A stretch of 64,000 nt of DNA from Streptomyces sp. V4I2 (GCF_030817655.1 NZ_JAUSZM010000003.1:7316001-7380000), one strand, 5' to 3'; positions 16,425 through 25,452 are shown, counted from the stretch's first letter. The notes: generated by a model from the letters alone, not told the origin. Numbers and translations are program-made.

Positions 16425-17822
16425 GTGACCAGCGCAGCCAATACGGCACCTGCCGCACCGAAAGCCAAGCGGGACCGCACCCACTACCTCTATATCGCGG
16501 TGATCGTCGCGGTCGCCATCGGCATCGCCGTCGGTCTGGTCGCCCCCGACTTCGCGGTCGAGCTGAAGCCCATCGGCACCGGCTTCGTGAACCTGATCAA
16601 GATGATGATCTCGCCGATCATCTTCTGCACGATCGTGCTGGGCATCGGCTCGGTCCGCAAGGCCGCCAAGGTCGGTGCGGTCGGAGGCATCGCGCTCCTC
16701 TACTTCACGATCATGTCGCTGGTCGCGCTGGGTATCGGCCTGGTCGTCGGCAACATCCTGGAGCCGGGCACCGGCCTCGCCGTGACCGACGCGATCAAGG
16801 ACGCCGGCCACGCGCAGGTCGACGGGGAGGCCAAGGACACCGCCACCTTCCTGCTCGGCATCATCCCGACCACGATCGTCTCCGCCTTCACCGAGGGCGA
16901 GGTGCTGCAGACCCTGCTGATCGCCCTGCTCGCCGGTTTCGCGCTGCAGGCCATGGGCCCGGCCGGCCAGCCGGTCCTGCGCGGTGTCGAGCACATCCAG
17001 CGTCTCGTCTTCCGCATCCTCGCCATGGTGATGTGGGCCGCCCCGATCGGCGCCTTCGGCGCCATGGCCGCCGTGGTCGGTTCCGCGGGCGTCGACGCAC
17101 TCAAGAGCCTCGCCGTCCTGATGCTCGGTTTCTACGTCACCTGCTTCCTGTTCGTCTTCATCGTGCTGGGCGTCCTGCTGCGGGTCGTCGCGGGCCTCAA
17201 CATCCTCACGCTCTTCAAGTACCTGGGCCGTGAGTTCCTGCTGATCCTGTCGACCTCGTCGTCCGAGTCGGCGCTGCCGCGGCTCATCGCGAAGATGGAG
17301 CACCTCGGCGTCAGCAAGCCGGTGGTGGGCATCACCGTCCCGACCGGCTACTCCTTCAACCTCGACGGCACCATGATCTACATGACCATGGCGTCCTTGT
17401 TCATCGCCGACGCCATGGGTACGCCGATGTCGGTCGGCGAGCAGATCCCGCTGCTGCTGTTCCTGTTCGTCGCCTCCAAGGGCGCGGCCGGTGTGACCGG
17501 TGCGGGTATGGCGACGCTGGCCGGTGGCCTTCAGTCCCACAAGCCGGCGCTGGTGGACGGCATCGGCCTGATCGTCGGCATCGACCGCTTCATGAGCGAG
17601 GCGCGCGCCCTGACGAACTTCGCGGGCAACGCCGTCGCCACGGTGCTGATCGGCACCTGGACGAAGGAGATCGACCGCGGCCGCGTCGACCAGGTGCTCG
17701 CCGGACAGATCCCCTTCGACGAGAAGACCCTCCTCGACGACGGCGAGAGCGGTGGCGCCTCCGAGGACGCCCACGCGGAGGTCCCCGAGCAGGGCGGCGA
17801 GAAGGAGCTCACCAAGGCCTGA
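16425..17822 (+). CDS. dctA: Cation:dicarboxylate symporter (DctA family)
   Basis: Imports C4-dicarboxylates (succinate, fumarate, malate) with cations across the cytoplasmic membrane. The 465-residue protein has the DAACS fold: re-entrant serine-rich loop STSSSESALPRLI and the signature PTGYSFNLDGTMIYMTMASL in the binding site, with about eight membrane helices. The GTG at 16425 is chosen for AAGGAGG eight bases upstream; an open extension to 16377 is not conserved-looking. The neighbouring CitA/CitB-type pair is its probable regulator. A strong hairpin follows. The C-terminal tail is acidic. Glutamate as substrate is possible but the two-component pair argues for dicarboxylates. Confidence 0.92.
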   Translation: MTSAANTAPAAPKAKRDRTHYLYIAVIVAVAIGIAVGLVAPDFAVELKPIGTGFVNLIKMMISPIIFCTIVLGIGSVRKAAKVGAVGGIALLYFTIMSLVALGIGLVVGNILEPGTGLAVTDAIKDAGHAQVDGEAKDTATFLLGIIPTTIVSAFTEGEVLQTLLIALLAGFALQAMGPAGQPVLRGVEHIQRLVFRILAMVMWAAPIGAFGAMAAVVGSAGVDALKSLAVLMLGFYVTCFLFVFIVLGVLLRVVAGLNILTLFKYLGREFLLILSTSSSESALPRLIAKMEHLGVSKPVVGITVPTGYSFNLDGTMIYMTMASLFIADAMGTPMSVGEQIPLLLFLFVASKGAAGVTGAGMATLAGGLQSHKPALVDGIGLIVGIDRFMSEARALTNFAGNAVATVLIGTWTKEIDRGRVDQVLAGQIPFDEKTLLDDGESGGASEDAHAEVPEQGGEKELTKA

Positions 17823-17894
17823 CGGCCGCCCCGCGAGACCCGACCCCCATGCCGGGTCGGGCCCGGTCCTGAACCCGGGCTCGCCCCAACGCCT

Positions 17895-17948
17895 CCGGGC
17901 GGCTGAGCACTCCCCCGTGGCTCAGCCGCCCGGTCGGCTTTTCTCCCC
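17895..17948 (+). terminator. Terminator after dctA-like gene
   Basis: A perfect 14-base stem (17895-17908 with 17920-17933, left arm CCGGGCGGCTGAGC) around an 11-base loop, followed by a short T-rich run (CTTTTCT). It ends the symporter transcript and may also protect the convergent TetR gene. Confidence 0.85.
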
Positions 17949-17984
17949 GATCGTTCCTGCCCGATCGTTCCGGCCCGATTGTTC

Positions 17985-18620
17985 CTAGTCGTTCAGCTTC
18001 GCCACCAGTTCGGTGGCTCGAGAGGCGGGCACGCCCGCCGCGGTCAGTACGGTGACCGCGGCCGAGCGGCCCGCCTCTTCCGCTGCCAGCAGACCGTCGT
18101 TGACCGCCTCCATCAGCGCGATGACGGTCTGCTCGTGCACGTACGCCAGCGCCGGCGCCGGCAGCGGTGAGCTGAAGACGCCCTCCTCCAGACCCTGCCG
18201 CAGCAGTTCCACGCCGGCCCCTCGTACGGGCGTGAGGCGGTCGCGGATGCCCTGCATGGTGACGCTGCGCTGGGCCAGGGCGACCAGGATGCGATAGCGG
18301 TCGGCGACCTCCCAGACCGCCAGCACCGAGCGCGCCACGGCCTCCGCCGGGTCCTCGACGCCCTCCCGGCCCGCCGCGTGCGCGGCCGCCACCGACTCCA
18401 CGGCCTGGTCGACGAGCGTGCCGACCAGCGCCTCGCGGCTGGGGAAATGGCCGTACACGGTCCGTCGTACGACACCCGCGGCGCGCGCGATCTGGTCCAT
18501 GGAGGCGTCGGGGTCGCGCAGCAGCTCCGCGAGGGCGACGTCGAGGATGCGACGGCGGTTCGCGTCGGCGCGGCGGGTGGGGCCGGTGGGGCTGATGGGG
18601 CCGGTGTTCATGGCTGACAT
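17985..18620 (-). CDS. TetR family repressor
   Basis: 211 residues. An N-terminal TetR DNA-binding domain (residues 22-70; RRRILDVALAELLRD then MDQIARAAGVVRRTVYGHF) is followed by a helical ligand-binding domain. It is divergently transcribed from an MFS drug efflux gene, and two related palindromes lie between them, so it most likely represses both itself and the pump until a drug binds. Start ATG at 18620 has a GAGG about ten bases upstream; the frame stays open further upstream through the operators, which is not credible as protein. Confidence 0.92.
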   Translation of the reverse strand: MSAMNTGPISPTGPTRRADANRRRILDVALAELLRDPDASMDQIARAAGVVRRTVYGHFPSREALVGTLVDQAVESVAAAHAAGREGVEDPAEAVARSVLAVWEVADRYRILVALAQRSVTMQGIRDRLTPVRGAGVELLRQGLEEGVFSSPLPAPALAYVHEQTVIALMEAVNDGLLAAEEAGRSAAVTVLTAAGVPASRATELVAKLND

Positions 18621-18643
18621 TCTGCACGCCTCGTTCCTCGATT

Positions 18644-18659
18644 TGCACAGCGCTGTGCA
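18644..18659. promoter_or_regulatory. TetR operator 1
   Basis: A perfect 16-bp palindrome TGCACAGCGCTGTGCA, 23 bases before the TetR start. Its arms are the same as those of the second site 46 bp away (centre to centre), supporting a dimeric TetR repressor binding both. Confidence 0.8.
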
Positions 18660-18687
18660 TAAAGCGTACCTTGCACATGGCTGAGCA

Positions 18688-18707
18688 ATTGCACAGTGCT
18701 GTGCAAT
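18688..18707. promoter_or_regulatory. TetR operator 2
   Basis: Arms ATTGCACAG and CTGTGCAAT around a 2-base TG centre. It lies 38 bases before the MFS start, where it would overlap the pump promoter. A further TTGCACA half site is at 18671. Confidence 0.8.
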
Positions 18708-18744
18708 GCACATCGCGTACGTCAGTGAGGAAGGCCCCCAAGCC

Positions 18745-20436
18745 ATGCGACTCGTCATGAACGAACCGGTCGAGAGGATGGACCGCCCCTATGCCCGGCG
18801 CTGGTGGGCGCTGCTGGTCCTCTGCCTCAGCCTGCTGATCATCGTGATGGCCAACACGGCCCTCACGGTCGCGGCGCCCGACATGACCCAGGACCTGGGC
18901 CTGTCCAGCGCCGACCTGCAGTGGGTCATCGACGGCTACACCGTCCCGTACGCGGCGCTGATGCTGCTGCTCGGCGCGATCGGCGACAAGTACAGCCGCC
19001 GCGGCGCGCTCGTCCTCGGGCTGCTCGTCTTCGGCGGAGGGGCGGTCGCGGGATCGCTCGTCGACAGCGCCGACGGAGTCATAGCGGCCCGCGCGGTCAT
19101 GGGCTTCGGCGCGGCCATGATCATGCCCGCCACCCTCTCCCTCCTCGCCGCCACCTTCCCGCGCGCCGAACGCGCCAAGGCGATCACCCTGTGGACGGCC
19201 ACCGCCGGTCTCGCGATCGCGGCGGGACCGCTGCTCGCGGGGGCGCTGCTGGAACAGCACAGCTGGAAGTCCACGTTCCTGATCAACGTGCCCATCGCCG
19301 CCGCCGCGATCGTCGGCGCTCTCCTCCTCGTGCCGCCGTCGAAGGCCGAGGGCAAGGGGCGGATCGACTACGTCGGCGGTCTGCTGTCTGTCGTCTGGAT
19401 CGCCGCGCTCGTCTACATGATCATCGAGGGTCCGCACTTCGGCTGGGGCGTCAAGGCGGTCACCGCCGCGGTGGTCGCGGGCGTCGGGCTCGTGCTGTTC
19501 GTGGTGTGGGAGCTGCGCCACCCGCGCCCGGTCATCGACGTGCGCCGCTTCACCGAGCGCCGTTTCGCGGGCTCCAACCTCGCCGTGGCCCTGTTCTTCC
19601 TGGCCGTCTTCGGCGCCTTCTACTACCTGACCCAGCAACTGCAGTTCGTCCTCGGCTACAGCGCCCTGGAGACCGGTCTGCGCATGCTGCCCCTCGCCGG
19701 CGCGGTCTTCGTCGGCGCGGCCCTCACCGGCTACCTCACCCCGCGCGTCGGCATGAAGCTCACGGTCACCGCGGGCATGGTCGGCGGCACGGCGGCCCTC
19801 GCCCTGCTCACGCAGGTCGACGCGAGTTCGTCGTACGGCGATTTCGTCGCGCCTCTGATCATCCTCGGCCTCGCGATCGGACTCGCCCTCTCGCCCTGCA
19901 CGGACGCGATCATGGGCGCGTTCCCGGAGTCGGAACTGGGCGTCGGCGGCGCGGTGAACGACACCTCGCTGGAGCTCGGCGGCTCGCTCGGCATCGCCAT
20001 CCTCGGCTCGCTGCTGGCCACGTCGTACCACGACCACCTCACGGACGCGACGGCCGGCAGCCGGCTCCCCGCCTCCTCCCTGGCCACGGCCCAGGACTCG
20101 GTCGGCGCCGGATACGCGGTCTCCCAGGGCATCGCCGAACAGGCCGAGAAGGCCGCCGCGCAGGCCGCCCGGGCCACCGACCCCCAGCAGGCGGCCCAGT
20201 TGAAGGCCCAGGCCGACCAACTCGCCCAGGGCGCCCACCGGATGGCCGACGCCGTCGGCTCGTCCTTCTCCGACGCGGTCGCCCACACCAGCCTCATCGG
20301 CGCGGTGGTCCTGGGCCTCGGCACGCTCGTGGTCGCGGTGCTGCTGCCGGGCGGGAAGAGCGAGGAGCAGTCCGAACAGCCGGAGAAGGAGAAGCAGCGG
20401 CAGAAGGGGGAATCGGCGCTCAGCCGAGTCGGCTAG
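18745..20436 (+). CDS. MFS drug efflux transporter, DHA2 (14-helix) type
   Basis: Proton-driven exporter of 563 residues in the EmrB/QacA family. It has about 14 membrane helices, motif A between helices 2 and 3 (GAIGDKYSRRGAL), the LQWVIDGYTVPYAALM phrase of helix 2 and a motif-C-like AGPLLAGALL in helix 5. An Ala/Gln-rich hydrophilic insert (about residues 470-510) lies before the last helix and a Glu/Lys-rich tail ends the protein. The ATG at 18745 follows GAGGAAGG with a 10-base gap. The divergent TetR gene and shared operators indicate drug-inducible expression. The exported compound is unknown. Confidence 0.93.
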   Translation: MRLVMNEPVERMDRPYARRWWALLVLCLSLLIIVMANTALTVAAPDMTQDLGLSSADLQWVIDGYTVPYAALMLLLGAIGDKYSRRGALVLGLLVFGGGAVAGSLVDSADGVIAARAVMGFGAAMIMPATLSLLAATFPRAERAKAITLWTATAGLAIAAGPLLAGALLEQHSWKSTFLINVPIAAAAIVGALLLVPPSKAEGKGRIDYVGGLLSVVWIAALVYMIIEGPHFGWGVKAVTAAVVAGVGLVLFVVWELRHPRPVIDVRRFTERRFAGSNLAVALFFLAVFGAFYYLTQQLQFVLGYSALETGLRMLPLAGAVFVGAALTGYLTPRVGMKLTVTAGMVGGTAALALLTQVDASSSYGDFVAPLIILGLAIGLALSPCTDAIMGAFPESELGVGGAVNDTSLELGGSLGIAILGSLLATSYHDHLTDATAGSRLPASSLATAQDSVGAGYAVSQGIAEQAEKAAAQAARATDPQQAAQLKAQADQLAQGAHRMADAVGSSFSDAVAHTSLIGAVVLGLGTLVVAVLLPGGKSEEQSEQPEKEKQRQKGESALSRVG

Positions 20437-20502
20437 CCGGCGACCGGCCGCCGACTGTCCTCAGCGCCCCGAGCGCCCCGACCGCCACTGTCCGCGCGAG
20501 CG

Positions 20503-20943
20503 TCACGCCCACGGGTCCGTGACCTCGCGCAGCAGTGTCAGCGCCTCGCGCAGCTGCTTCATGCGGCGCTTGCCGAGGTGCTCCTCCCACTCCCGCTCGA
20601 CCTCGGCGACCACGGCGTTGGCGACCTCCTTGGCCGCCCACGCCTTCGCCGCCCCGCGCACCAGCCGGGCCCGCTTGTCCGTCGGGTCCGGTACGCGGGT
20701 GACGTAGCCCGCCTTCTCCAGCTGGTCGACCAGGAAGCCCGCGGTCTGCTTGGTGATCTGGGCCTGCTCGGCCAGCTCGGTCAGCCGGGTGCCGTCCGGG
20801 CCGATGCGCTGCATGACGCGGGCCTGGGCGGGCGTGAAGTCGTCGAAACCGGCCTCCGCGAGCGCGGCGAAGACCCGGTTCTCCAGGGCCCGGTAAGGAA
20901 GGAACAGGAGCACGCCCGTGTTGAGCTCGCTCTCCGCCACCAT
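20503..20943 (-). CDS. MarR family regulator
   Basis: 146 residues, winged-helix MarR fold: recognition region LTELAEQAQITKQTAGFLVDQLEKAGYV and wing VPDPTDKRARLV. I place the start at the ATG at 20943, which has CGGGAGG eight bases upstream. The earlier ATG at 20973 lies directly against a palindrome and has no ribosome binding site, so the palindrome should be in the promoter or leader. It diverges from a mycothiol-type enzyme gene and probably controls both. Confidence 0.9.
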   Translation of the reverse strand: MVAESELNTGVLLFLPYRALENRVFAALAEAGFDDFTPAQARVMQRIGPDGTRLTELAEQAQITKQTAGFLVDQLEKAGYVTRVPDPTDKRARLVRGAAKAWAAKEVANAVVAEVEREWEEHLGKRRMKQLREALTLLREVTDPWA

Positions 20944-20973
20944 GGCCGACGCCTCCCGAACACTGCTTGACAT

Positions 20974-21004
20974 TGGTCAGAGTCTCTGACTAATTTGGTC
21001 AGAG
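20974..21004. promoter_or_regulatory. MarR operator
   Basis: GTCAGAG-T-CTCTGAC (20976-20990) is a perfect inverted repeat within TTGGTCAGAG...TGACTAA; a second half copy TTGGTCAGAGA follows at 20994-21004. Its position between the divergent MarR and enzyme genes fits autoregulation. Confidence 0.7.
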
Positions 21005-21046
21005 AAGCTTACCACTTGCTGGGGTGGGTGATTCAGGGTGACTCCC

Positions 21047-21679
21047 ATGAACGCGGTACTGGGGACCGACGAGCGCTGGCAGCTCGTCGACCGGGAGCGG
21101 GCGGGCCTGGCCGACCTGCTGGAGGGGCTGAGCCCCGAGGAGTGGGAGACGCCCACGTGGTGCGGGGACTGGCGGGTGAGGGACGTCGCCGCGCATCTGA
21201 CCGTCGCCGCGCGCTTCACGTACAAGGACGTCCTGGCCGCGTTCGTCCGTGCCCGCGGCAGCTTCGACCGGATGATCCACGACTCGGCGGTCCGGGAGGC
21301 CGAGTCGCCCGTCACCGAGATCGTCGCCAACCTCCGTGGGATCGTCGGCTCCCGCCGCCTCGCACCGACCACCTCGCCCCGTGAGCCGCTCCTCGACATC
21401 CTCGTGCACGGCCAGGACATCGCCCTGGCTCTCGGCCGCGGGCGGGAGATGCCGCCGGAGGCCGCCCGTGACGCCGCCGACCGGGTGTGGACCATGCGGG
21501 TGCCGCCCAGGCCCTGGCCGCTGCCGAAGGCCCGGCTCGTCGCCACCGACATCGAGTGGACGCGCGGGGACGGCGCGGAGATCCGCGGCCCGGTCGCCGC
21601 GCTGCTCCTGTTGCTGACCGGGCGCCCGGAGGCGGCCCGGGAGTGGTGCGAGCTGGCCGGTGTGGAGGGCCTTCGCTGA
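21047..21679 (+). CDS. Maleylpyruvate isomerase/mycothiol-dependent (DinB-like) protein
   Basis: 210 residues of the TIGR03083 family, which joins a DinB-like four-helix metal/mycothiol-binding domain to a short C-terminal domain. Hallmarks are ERAGLADLLEGLSPEEWETPTWCGDWRVRDVAAHL near the start (here quoted in part: WETPTWCGDWRVRDVAAHL) with a metal-ligand histidine, and PLLDILVHGQDIALALG with a second histidine. The family uses mycothiol, the actinobacterial thiol. The substrate is unknown. The ATG at 21047 has AGGGTG six bases upstream; a GTG at 21038 is possible. It is divergent from, and likely controlled by, the MarR gene. Confidence 0.85.
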   Translation: MNAVLGTDERWQLVDRERAGLADLLEGLSPEEWETPTWCGDWRVRDVAAHLTVAARFTYKDVLAAFVRARGSFDRMIHDSAVREAESPVTEIVANLRGIVGSRRLAPTTSPREPLLDILVHGQDIALALGRGREMPPEAARDAADRVWTMRVPPRPWPLPKARLVATDIEWTRGDGAEIRGPVAALLLLLTGRPEAAREWCELAGVEGLR

Positions 21680-21813
21680 CCGGCCCTGTGTGTGAGAGCT
21701 GACCGGCCCCGTTTGTGAGACTCGCGAGAGTCACCCCAATTCCGTTGACCCGCCCGGAATCCACCACCACCCTGGAAACCCTCGCAGGCGCGGGCGGACG
21801 TACGGAGGCGGGT

Positions 21814-23454
21814 ATGGCGGACAGGGCGAGTACGGAGGGCACGGGGGAGCAGGACGGACGCGTCGCGGGGGAGACCTCGCACCTCTCGATGGAGCAGGTG
21901 CACGACCTGTTCTACGAGTTCCTCAACGCCGTCGCCCACCCCCGGCGCAGGGACCGGGACGGCAGCCGCGACCTCACCGCCCGCCTGCGCGCCCACCTGG
22001 GCTCAGCCCCCGCCGACCGCCCGGTGGTCAAGGCCGCCTACCCGCCGTACGACCTCCCCAACGTGCACCTCGCCCTGGAGCGCTGGTTCGCCGCCGACGG
22101 CCGCGGCTACGAACTGATCGGCATGCGCGGCGCCCAGCACCACGGCGAGCTCACCCTCGGCGACATCCTCGAATCGGCCGACCGCTACGACCGGTTCGTG
22201 ATCGGCGCCGTCGACTACGCCCACCTGCCGATCGCCCCCGACACCGAACTCCCCTGTGTCTCCTGCGGGTTCTACCTCGGCACGGACGGCGACGAACGTT
22301 TCGCGATCCTGCTGCGCGGCCCGGCCGACGAGTACGGCCGCAACAAGGCGGAGCTCGAGGTCCTCGCGGAGAACAAGGAGTTCGCGGACCGGCTGCTCGC
22401 CGAACTCGACACACTCGTCCGCGAGCACAACGTCTTCCGCGGCCAGGTCCTCTCCTTCGAGGGCTCCGAGTTCGGCCACGGCCTCGGCCCGTTCCGCTTC
22501 CACCGGCGGCCCGGCCTCGGCCGCGAGGAGATCGTGCTGCCCGAGGGTCTGCTGGAGCGCGTCGAACGCCAGGTCGTCGGCGTGGCCCGCCGCCGTGAGC
22601 AACTGCGCGCCGCCGGCCAGCACCTGCGCCGCGGACTCCTCCTCTACGGCCCGCCCGGCACCGGCAAGACCCACACCATCCGCTATCTCCTCTCCCACCT
22701 CCCCCAGTTCACGGTCGTCGTCCTGGCCGGCACCAGCATCGACGCCATCGGCCCCGCCTGCGCGCTGGCCCGGATGCTCCAGCCGGCGCTGGTCGTCCTG
22801 GAGGACTGCGACCTGATCGCCGAGGCCCGCGACTACGGCGGCGGCGAACAGCCCCTGCTCTTCCAGGTGCTGAACGAGATGGACGGCCTCGGCGACGACG
22901 CCGACGTGGCCTTCCTCCTCACCACCAACCGCGCCGACCTCCTCGAACCGGCCCTCGTCCAGCGCCCCGGCCGCGTCGACCTCGCCGTGGAGATCCCCCT
23001 CCCGGACGCCGAAGGCCGCGCCCGCCTCCTCGACCTGTACGGCGCCGGCCTCGACCTCGGCAAGGACATCGCCGACGAGGTGGTGGCCCGCACGGAAGGC
23101 ACCACGGCGTCCTTCACCAAGGAACTCGTACGCCGTTCCGTGCTGATCGCGGCCGAACGCGAATCGGCGCGCACGGAGCCCGAGGACGTCCGCGCCGCCC
23201 TCGACGAACTCCTCTCCGACCAGGACCGCCTCACCCGCCGCCTGCTGGGCGTGCGGGGCGGCACGGATGTCGAGGACGAGGACTGGATGCCGGGCGAGGA
23301 ACAGGAGGAGCACGCCGGAGAGTACTTCTACGGCGGCGTGCACCCGGCCCCCGGTCCCGGCCCGTACCCCGGAACGCCCCCTGGTCCAGGCCCGTTCCCC
23401 GGCATGCCGCCCGGCTTCTACGATCCGCCGCCCCCCGGCATGCCCCGGCGCTGA
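21814..23454 (+). CDS. AAA+ ATPase with Pro/Gly-rich tail
   Basis: 546 residues. The first 230 residues are a helical/beta region with no family I can name. The AAA+ module (about 240-430) has Walker A YGPPGTGKT (281-289), Walker B VVLEDCD (with Cys between the acidic residues), sensor-1 FLLTTNRAD and arginine-finger context RPGRVDLAVEIPLPD, closest to CDC48/FtsH-type remodelling ATPases. There is no protease motif or membrane helix. An acidic segment (DVEDEDWMPGEEQEEHAGE) is followed by a PGPGPYPGTPPGPGPFPG-type low-complexity tail. The ATG at 21814 has GGAGG close upstream; an extension to 21715 is unlikely. No partner gene is adjacent. A protein-unfolding or remodelling role is inference. 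Confidence 0.85.
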   Translation: MADRASTEGTGEQDGRVAGETSHLSMEQVHDLFYEFLNAVAHPRRRDRDGSRDLTARLRAHLGSAPADRPVVKAAYPPYDLPNVHLALERWFAADGRGYELIGMRGAQHHGELTLGDILESADRYDRFVIGAVDYAHLPIAPDTELPCVSCGFYLGTDGDERFAILLRGPADEYGRNKAELEVLAENKEFADRLLAELDTLVREHNVFRGQVLSFEGSEFGHGLGPFRFHRRPGLGREEIVLPEGLLERVERQVVGVARRREQLRAAGQHLRRGLLLYGPPGTGKTHTIRYLLSHLPQFTVVVLAGTSIDAIGPACALARMLQPALVVLEDCDLIAEARDYGGGEQPLLFQVLNEMDGLGDDADVAFLLTTNRADLLEPALVQRPGRVDLAVEIPLPDAEGRARLLDLYGAGLDLGKDIADEVVARTEGTTASFTKELVRRSVLIAAERESARTEPEDVRAALDELLSDQDRLTRRLLGVRGGTDVEDEDWMPGEEQEEHAGEYFYGGVHPAPGPGPYPGTPPGPGPFPGMPPGFYDPPPPGMPRR

Positions 23455-23633
23455 GCCGCCGGGCGCATCGGGCGCGGCTCGCCGGTCCACGCGTGGTGGC
23501 GGTCAACCGAGGCACGGAGCACGCCGACGGTCGGGGATCCGGCCGGAGACCCCGGCACGAGGCGCTCGGCGCCTGGGTGGGGCGATGGACCGACGAAGGC
23601 CGGATGAGCAACGACGACGGAGGGTCACTCTCG
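23455..23633. other. Gene-free spacer
   Basis: About 180 bases between the convergent AAA+ and aldo/keto reductase genes. No terminator hairpin with a T-run, no repeat and no credible small gene was seen. Confidence 0.5.
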
Positions 23634-24527
23634 TCAAGGTCGGCCGAGGGCACGGTCCAGCCGGGCCAGTTCCGCCGCGTCCAGTACCAGGTCCGCCGCG
23701 GCCGCCGAGTCCCGGATCGTCTCCGGACGGCTCGCTCCCGGGATCGGGATCACGACCGGCGACTTCGCCAACAACCAGGCCAGGGAAACCTGTTGGGGAC
23801 TGACCCCGCGCTCGGCGGCCACGTCGTGGAAGGCGCCGAAACGCCGGGGGCCCTCGACCCGCGACGGGCCGTCCAGGGAGCTGCGCGAGATGCCGCCGAG
23901 CGGGCTCCACGGCAGGAACGCCAGTCCCAGCTCCGCACACAACGCGAGCTCCGCCTCGCTGTCCCGTACGGCCGGCGAGTACTGGTTCTGCACCGAGACC
24001 AGCCGGTCGCCGAGGATCTCGCGGGCCGCCCGGAGCTGCCCGACGTGCGCGTTGGACACCCCGGCCAGCCGGATCTTGCCCTCGTCGAGCAGCTCGCGCA
24101 GGGCGCCGACCGACTCCTCGAAGGGCACGGCGGGGTCGGGCTTGTGCAGCTGGTAGAGGCCGATCGCCTCCACGCCGAGCCGCTTGAGGGAAGCCTCGGC
24201 AGCCGTCTTCAGATGCCGTGCGTTGCCGGTCACCGTCCAGCCGCCGTCGCCCGGCCTGCCCCGGCCGCCCTTCGTGGCCACCAGCACGTCGGCCGTGTCA
24301 CCGCCGTACGCGGCGAGCGCCCGGGCCACCAGCAGTTCGTTGTGGCCGGGTTCGGCGCCGGGCAGGTGGTAGGAGTCCGCCGTGTCCAGGAGGCTCACGC
24401 CCGCGTCCAGCGCCGCGTGCACGGTGGCCAGGGCGCGGGACTCGTCCGGGCGGCCCTCGATGGACAGGGGCATCGCGCCCAGTCCGACGGCGCTCACGCG
24501 CAGGTCGCCAAGTGTGCGGTACCGCAT
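23634..24527 (-). CDS. Aldo/keto reductase
   Basis: NADPH-dependent oxidoreductase of 297 residues, TIM barrel. Catalytic tetrad is visible: DTADSYH (Asp and Tyr), LVATKGG (Lys) and YQLHKPD (His). The cofactor-binding C-terminal segment IPIPGASRPETIRDS is typical. The start is the ATG at 24527, one base after the TGA of the epimerase gene (TGACATG), so the two are translationally coupled. The substrate is unknown; coupling to a sugar-nucleotide-type epimerase suggests a small carbonyl or sugar derivative. Confidence 0.92.
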   Translation of the reverse strand: MRYRTLGDLRVSAVGLGAMPLSIEGRPDESRALATVHAALDAGVSLLDTADSYHLPGAEPGHNELLVARALAAYGGDTADVLVATKGGRGRPGDGGWTVTGNARHLKTAAEASLKRLGVEAIGLYQLHKPDPAVPFEESVGALRELLDEGKIRLAGVSNAHVGQLRAAREILGDRLVSVQNQYSPAVRDSEAELALCAELGLAFLPWSPLGGISRSSLDGPSRVEGPRRFGAFHDVAAERGVSPQQVSLAWLLAKSPVVIPIPGASRPETIRDSAAAADLVLDAAELARLDRALGRP

Positions 24528-24528
24528 G

Positions 24529-25452
24529 TCAGTTGCCGCCTCCACTCAGGGTCTCGGCCACGGCACCCGGCAGCCACCGCCGTACGTCGCCGAAGGTGAA
24601 CCCGAGCCGCGCGGCCCGGGAGTTGTCCATGCCGTAGGAACGGGTGAAGGAGAACGGCGAGACCGCGCCGACCTCGACGGGGTGCAGGACCGTCGTGCCG
24701 TCGGGGAAGTGCGCCGCCACCGCCTCGCACAACTCCTGCGTCGTCAGCAGACCGTCGGAGGCCGCGTTGACCGGGCCGGTGAAGTCCTCGCCCGCCGCCC
24801 AGGCCAGGAAGTCGGCGATCTCCTCGACGTGGACGTAGGTGGCGGGCCGGTTCACGACCGGCACGGCGATCGGCTCGCCGGTGCTTATCCGGTCGGCGTA
24901 GTGCTGGAGCCGCCCGGTGAAGTCGTCGGCGCCGCCCAGCACATGGGCCACGCGGACGGCCGTGTACGGGAACTCCGGGCCGACGGCCGCGAACACCGCC
25001 TCCGCCTGCCGCTTGCCCTCTCCGTAGTGGGCCTCCAGGAACTCCGGGTCGTCCCAGGGCAGTTCCAGGTCGACGGGGACGGTCAGCGGGTCGACGGCTG
25101 CCTCCCGTACGAGCGTGGTCGAGTCCTCGTACTCGTACACCTCGGCCGTCGAGGTCATCACATAGCGGCCGGTGCGGCCGGCGAAGACCCGGCGGGCGGT
25201 CTCCGCCTGGCGCGGGGTGTAGCAGACCTGGTCGACGACGACGTCGAAGGTGCGGGAAGCGAGAGCGTCCGTCAGCGCCTTCTCGTCATTCCGGTCGGCG
25301 ACCAGATGAATTGTGCCCGCGGGCGGCCGCGACGATCCGCGATTCAGTACGGTCACGCGGTCCCCGGCCGCCAGCAGCCGCGCGATGAGCCGCTTGCCGA
25401 AATAGCGGTTTCCGCCGATGACCAATACCTCTCGTCCCTTGTCCATGACCAT
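24529..25452 (-). CDS. NAD-dependent epimerase/dehydratase (extended SDR)
   Basis: 307 residues. Rossmann start VLVIGGNRYFGKRLIARLL (GxxxxxG variant), STAEVYEY with the catalytic-region serine and tyrosine, and EAHYGEGKRQAEAV providing the YxxxK motif. Similar to reductases acting on sugar nucleotides or isoflavone-like substrates. The frame runs open far upstream but the protein starts at MVMDKG (ATG 25452) or MDKG (ATG 25446), after GGGAG. It is divergent from an Lrp-type regulator with a 39-base gap; the regulator may control it. Confidence 0.88.
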   Translation of the reverse strand: MVMDKGREVLVIGGNRYFGKRLIARLLAAGDRVTVLNRGSSRPPAGTIHLVADRNDEKALTDALASRTFDVVVDQVCYTPRQAETARRVFAGRTGRYVMTSTAEVYEYEDSTTLVREAAVDPLTVPVDLELPWDDPEFLEAHYGEGKRQAEAVFAAVGPEFPYTAVRVAHVLGGADDFTGRLQHYADRISTGEPIAVPVVNRPATYVHVEEIADFLAWAAGEDFTGPVNAASDGLLTTQELCEAVAAHFPDGTTVLHPVEVGAVSPFSFTRSYGMDNSRAARLGFTFGDVRRWLPGAVAETLSGGGN

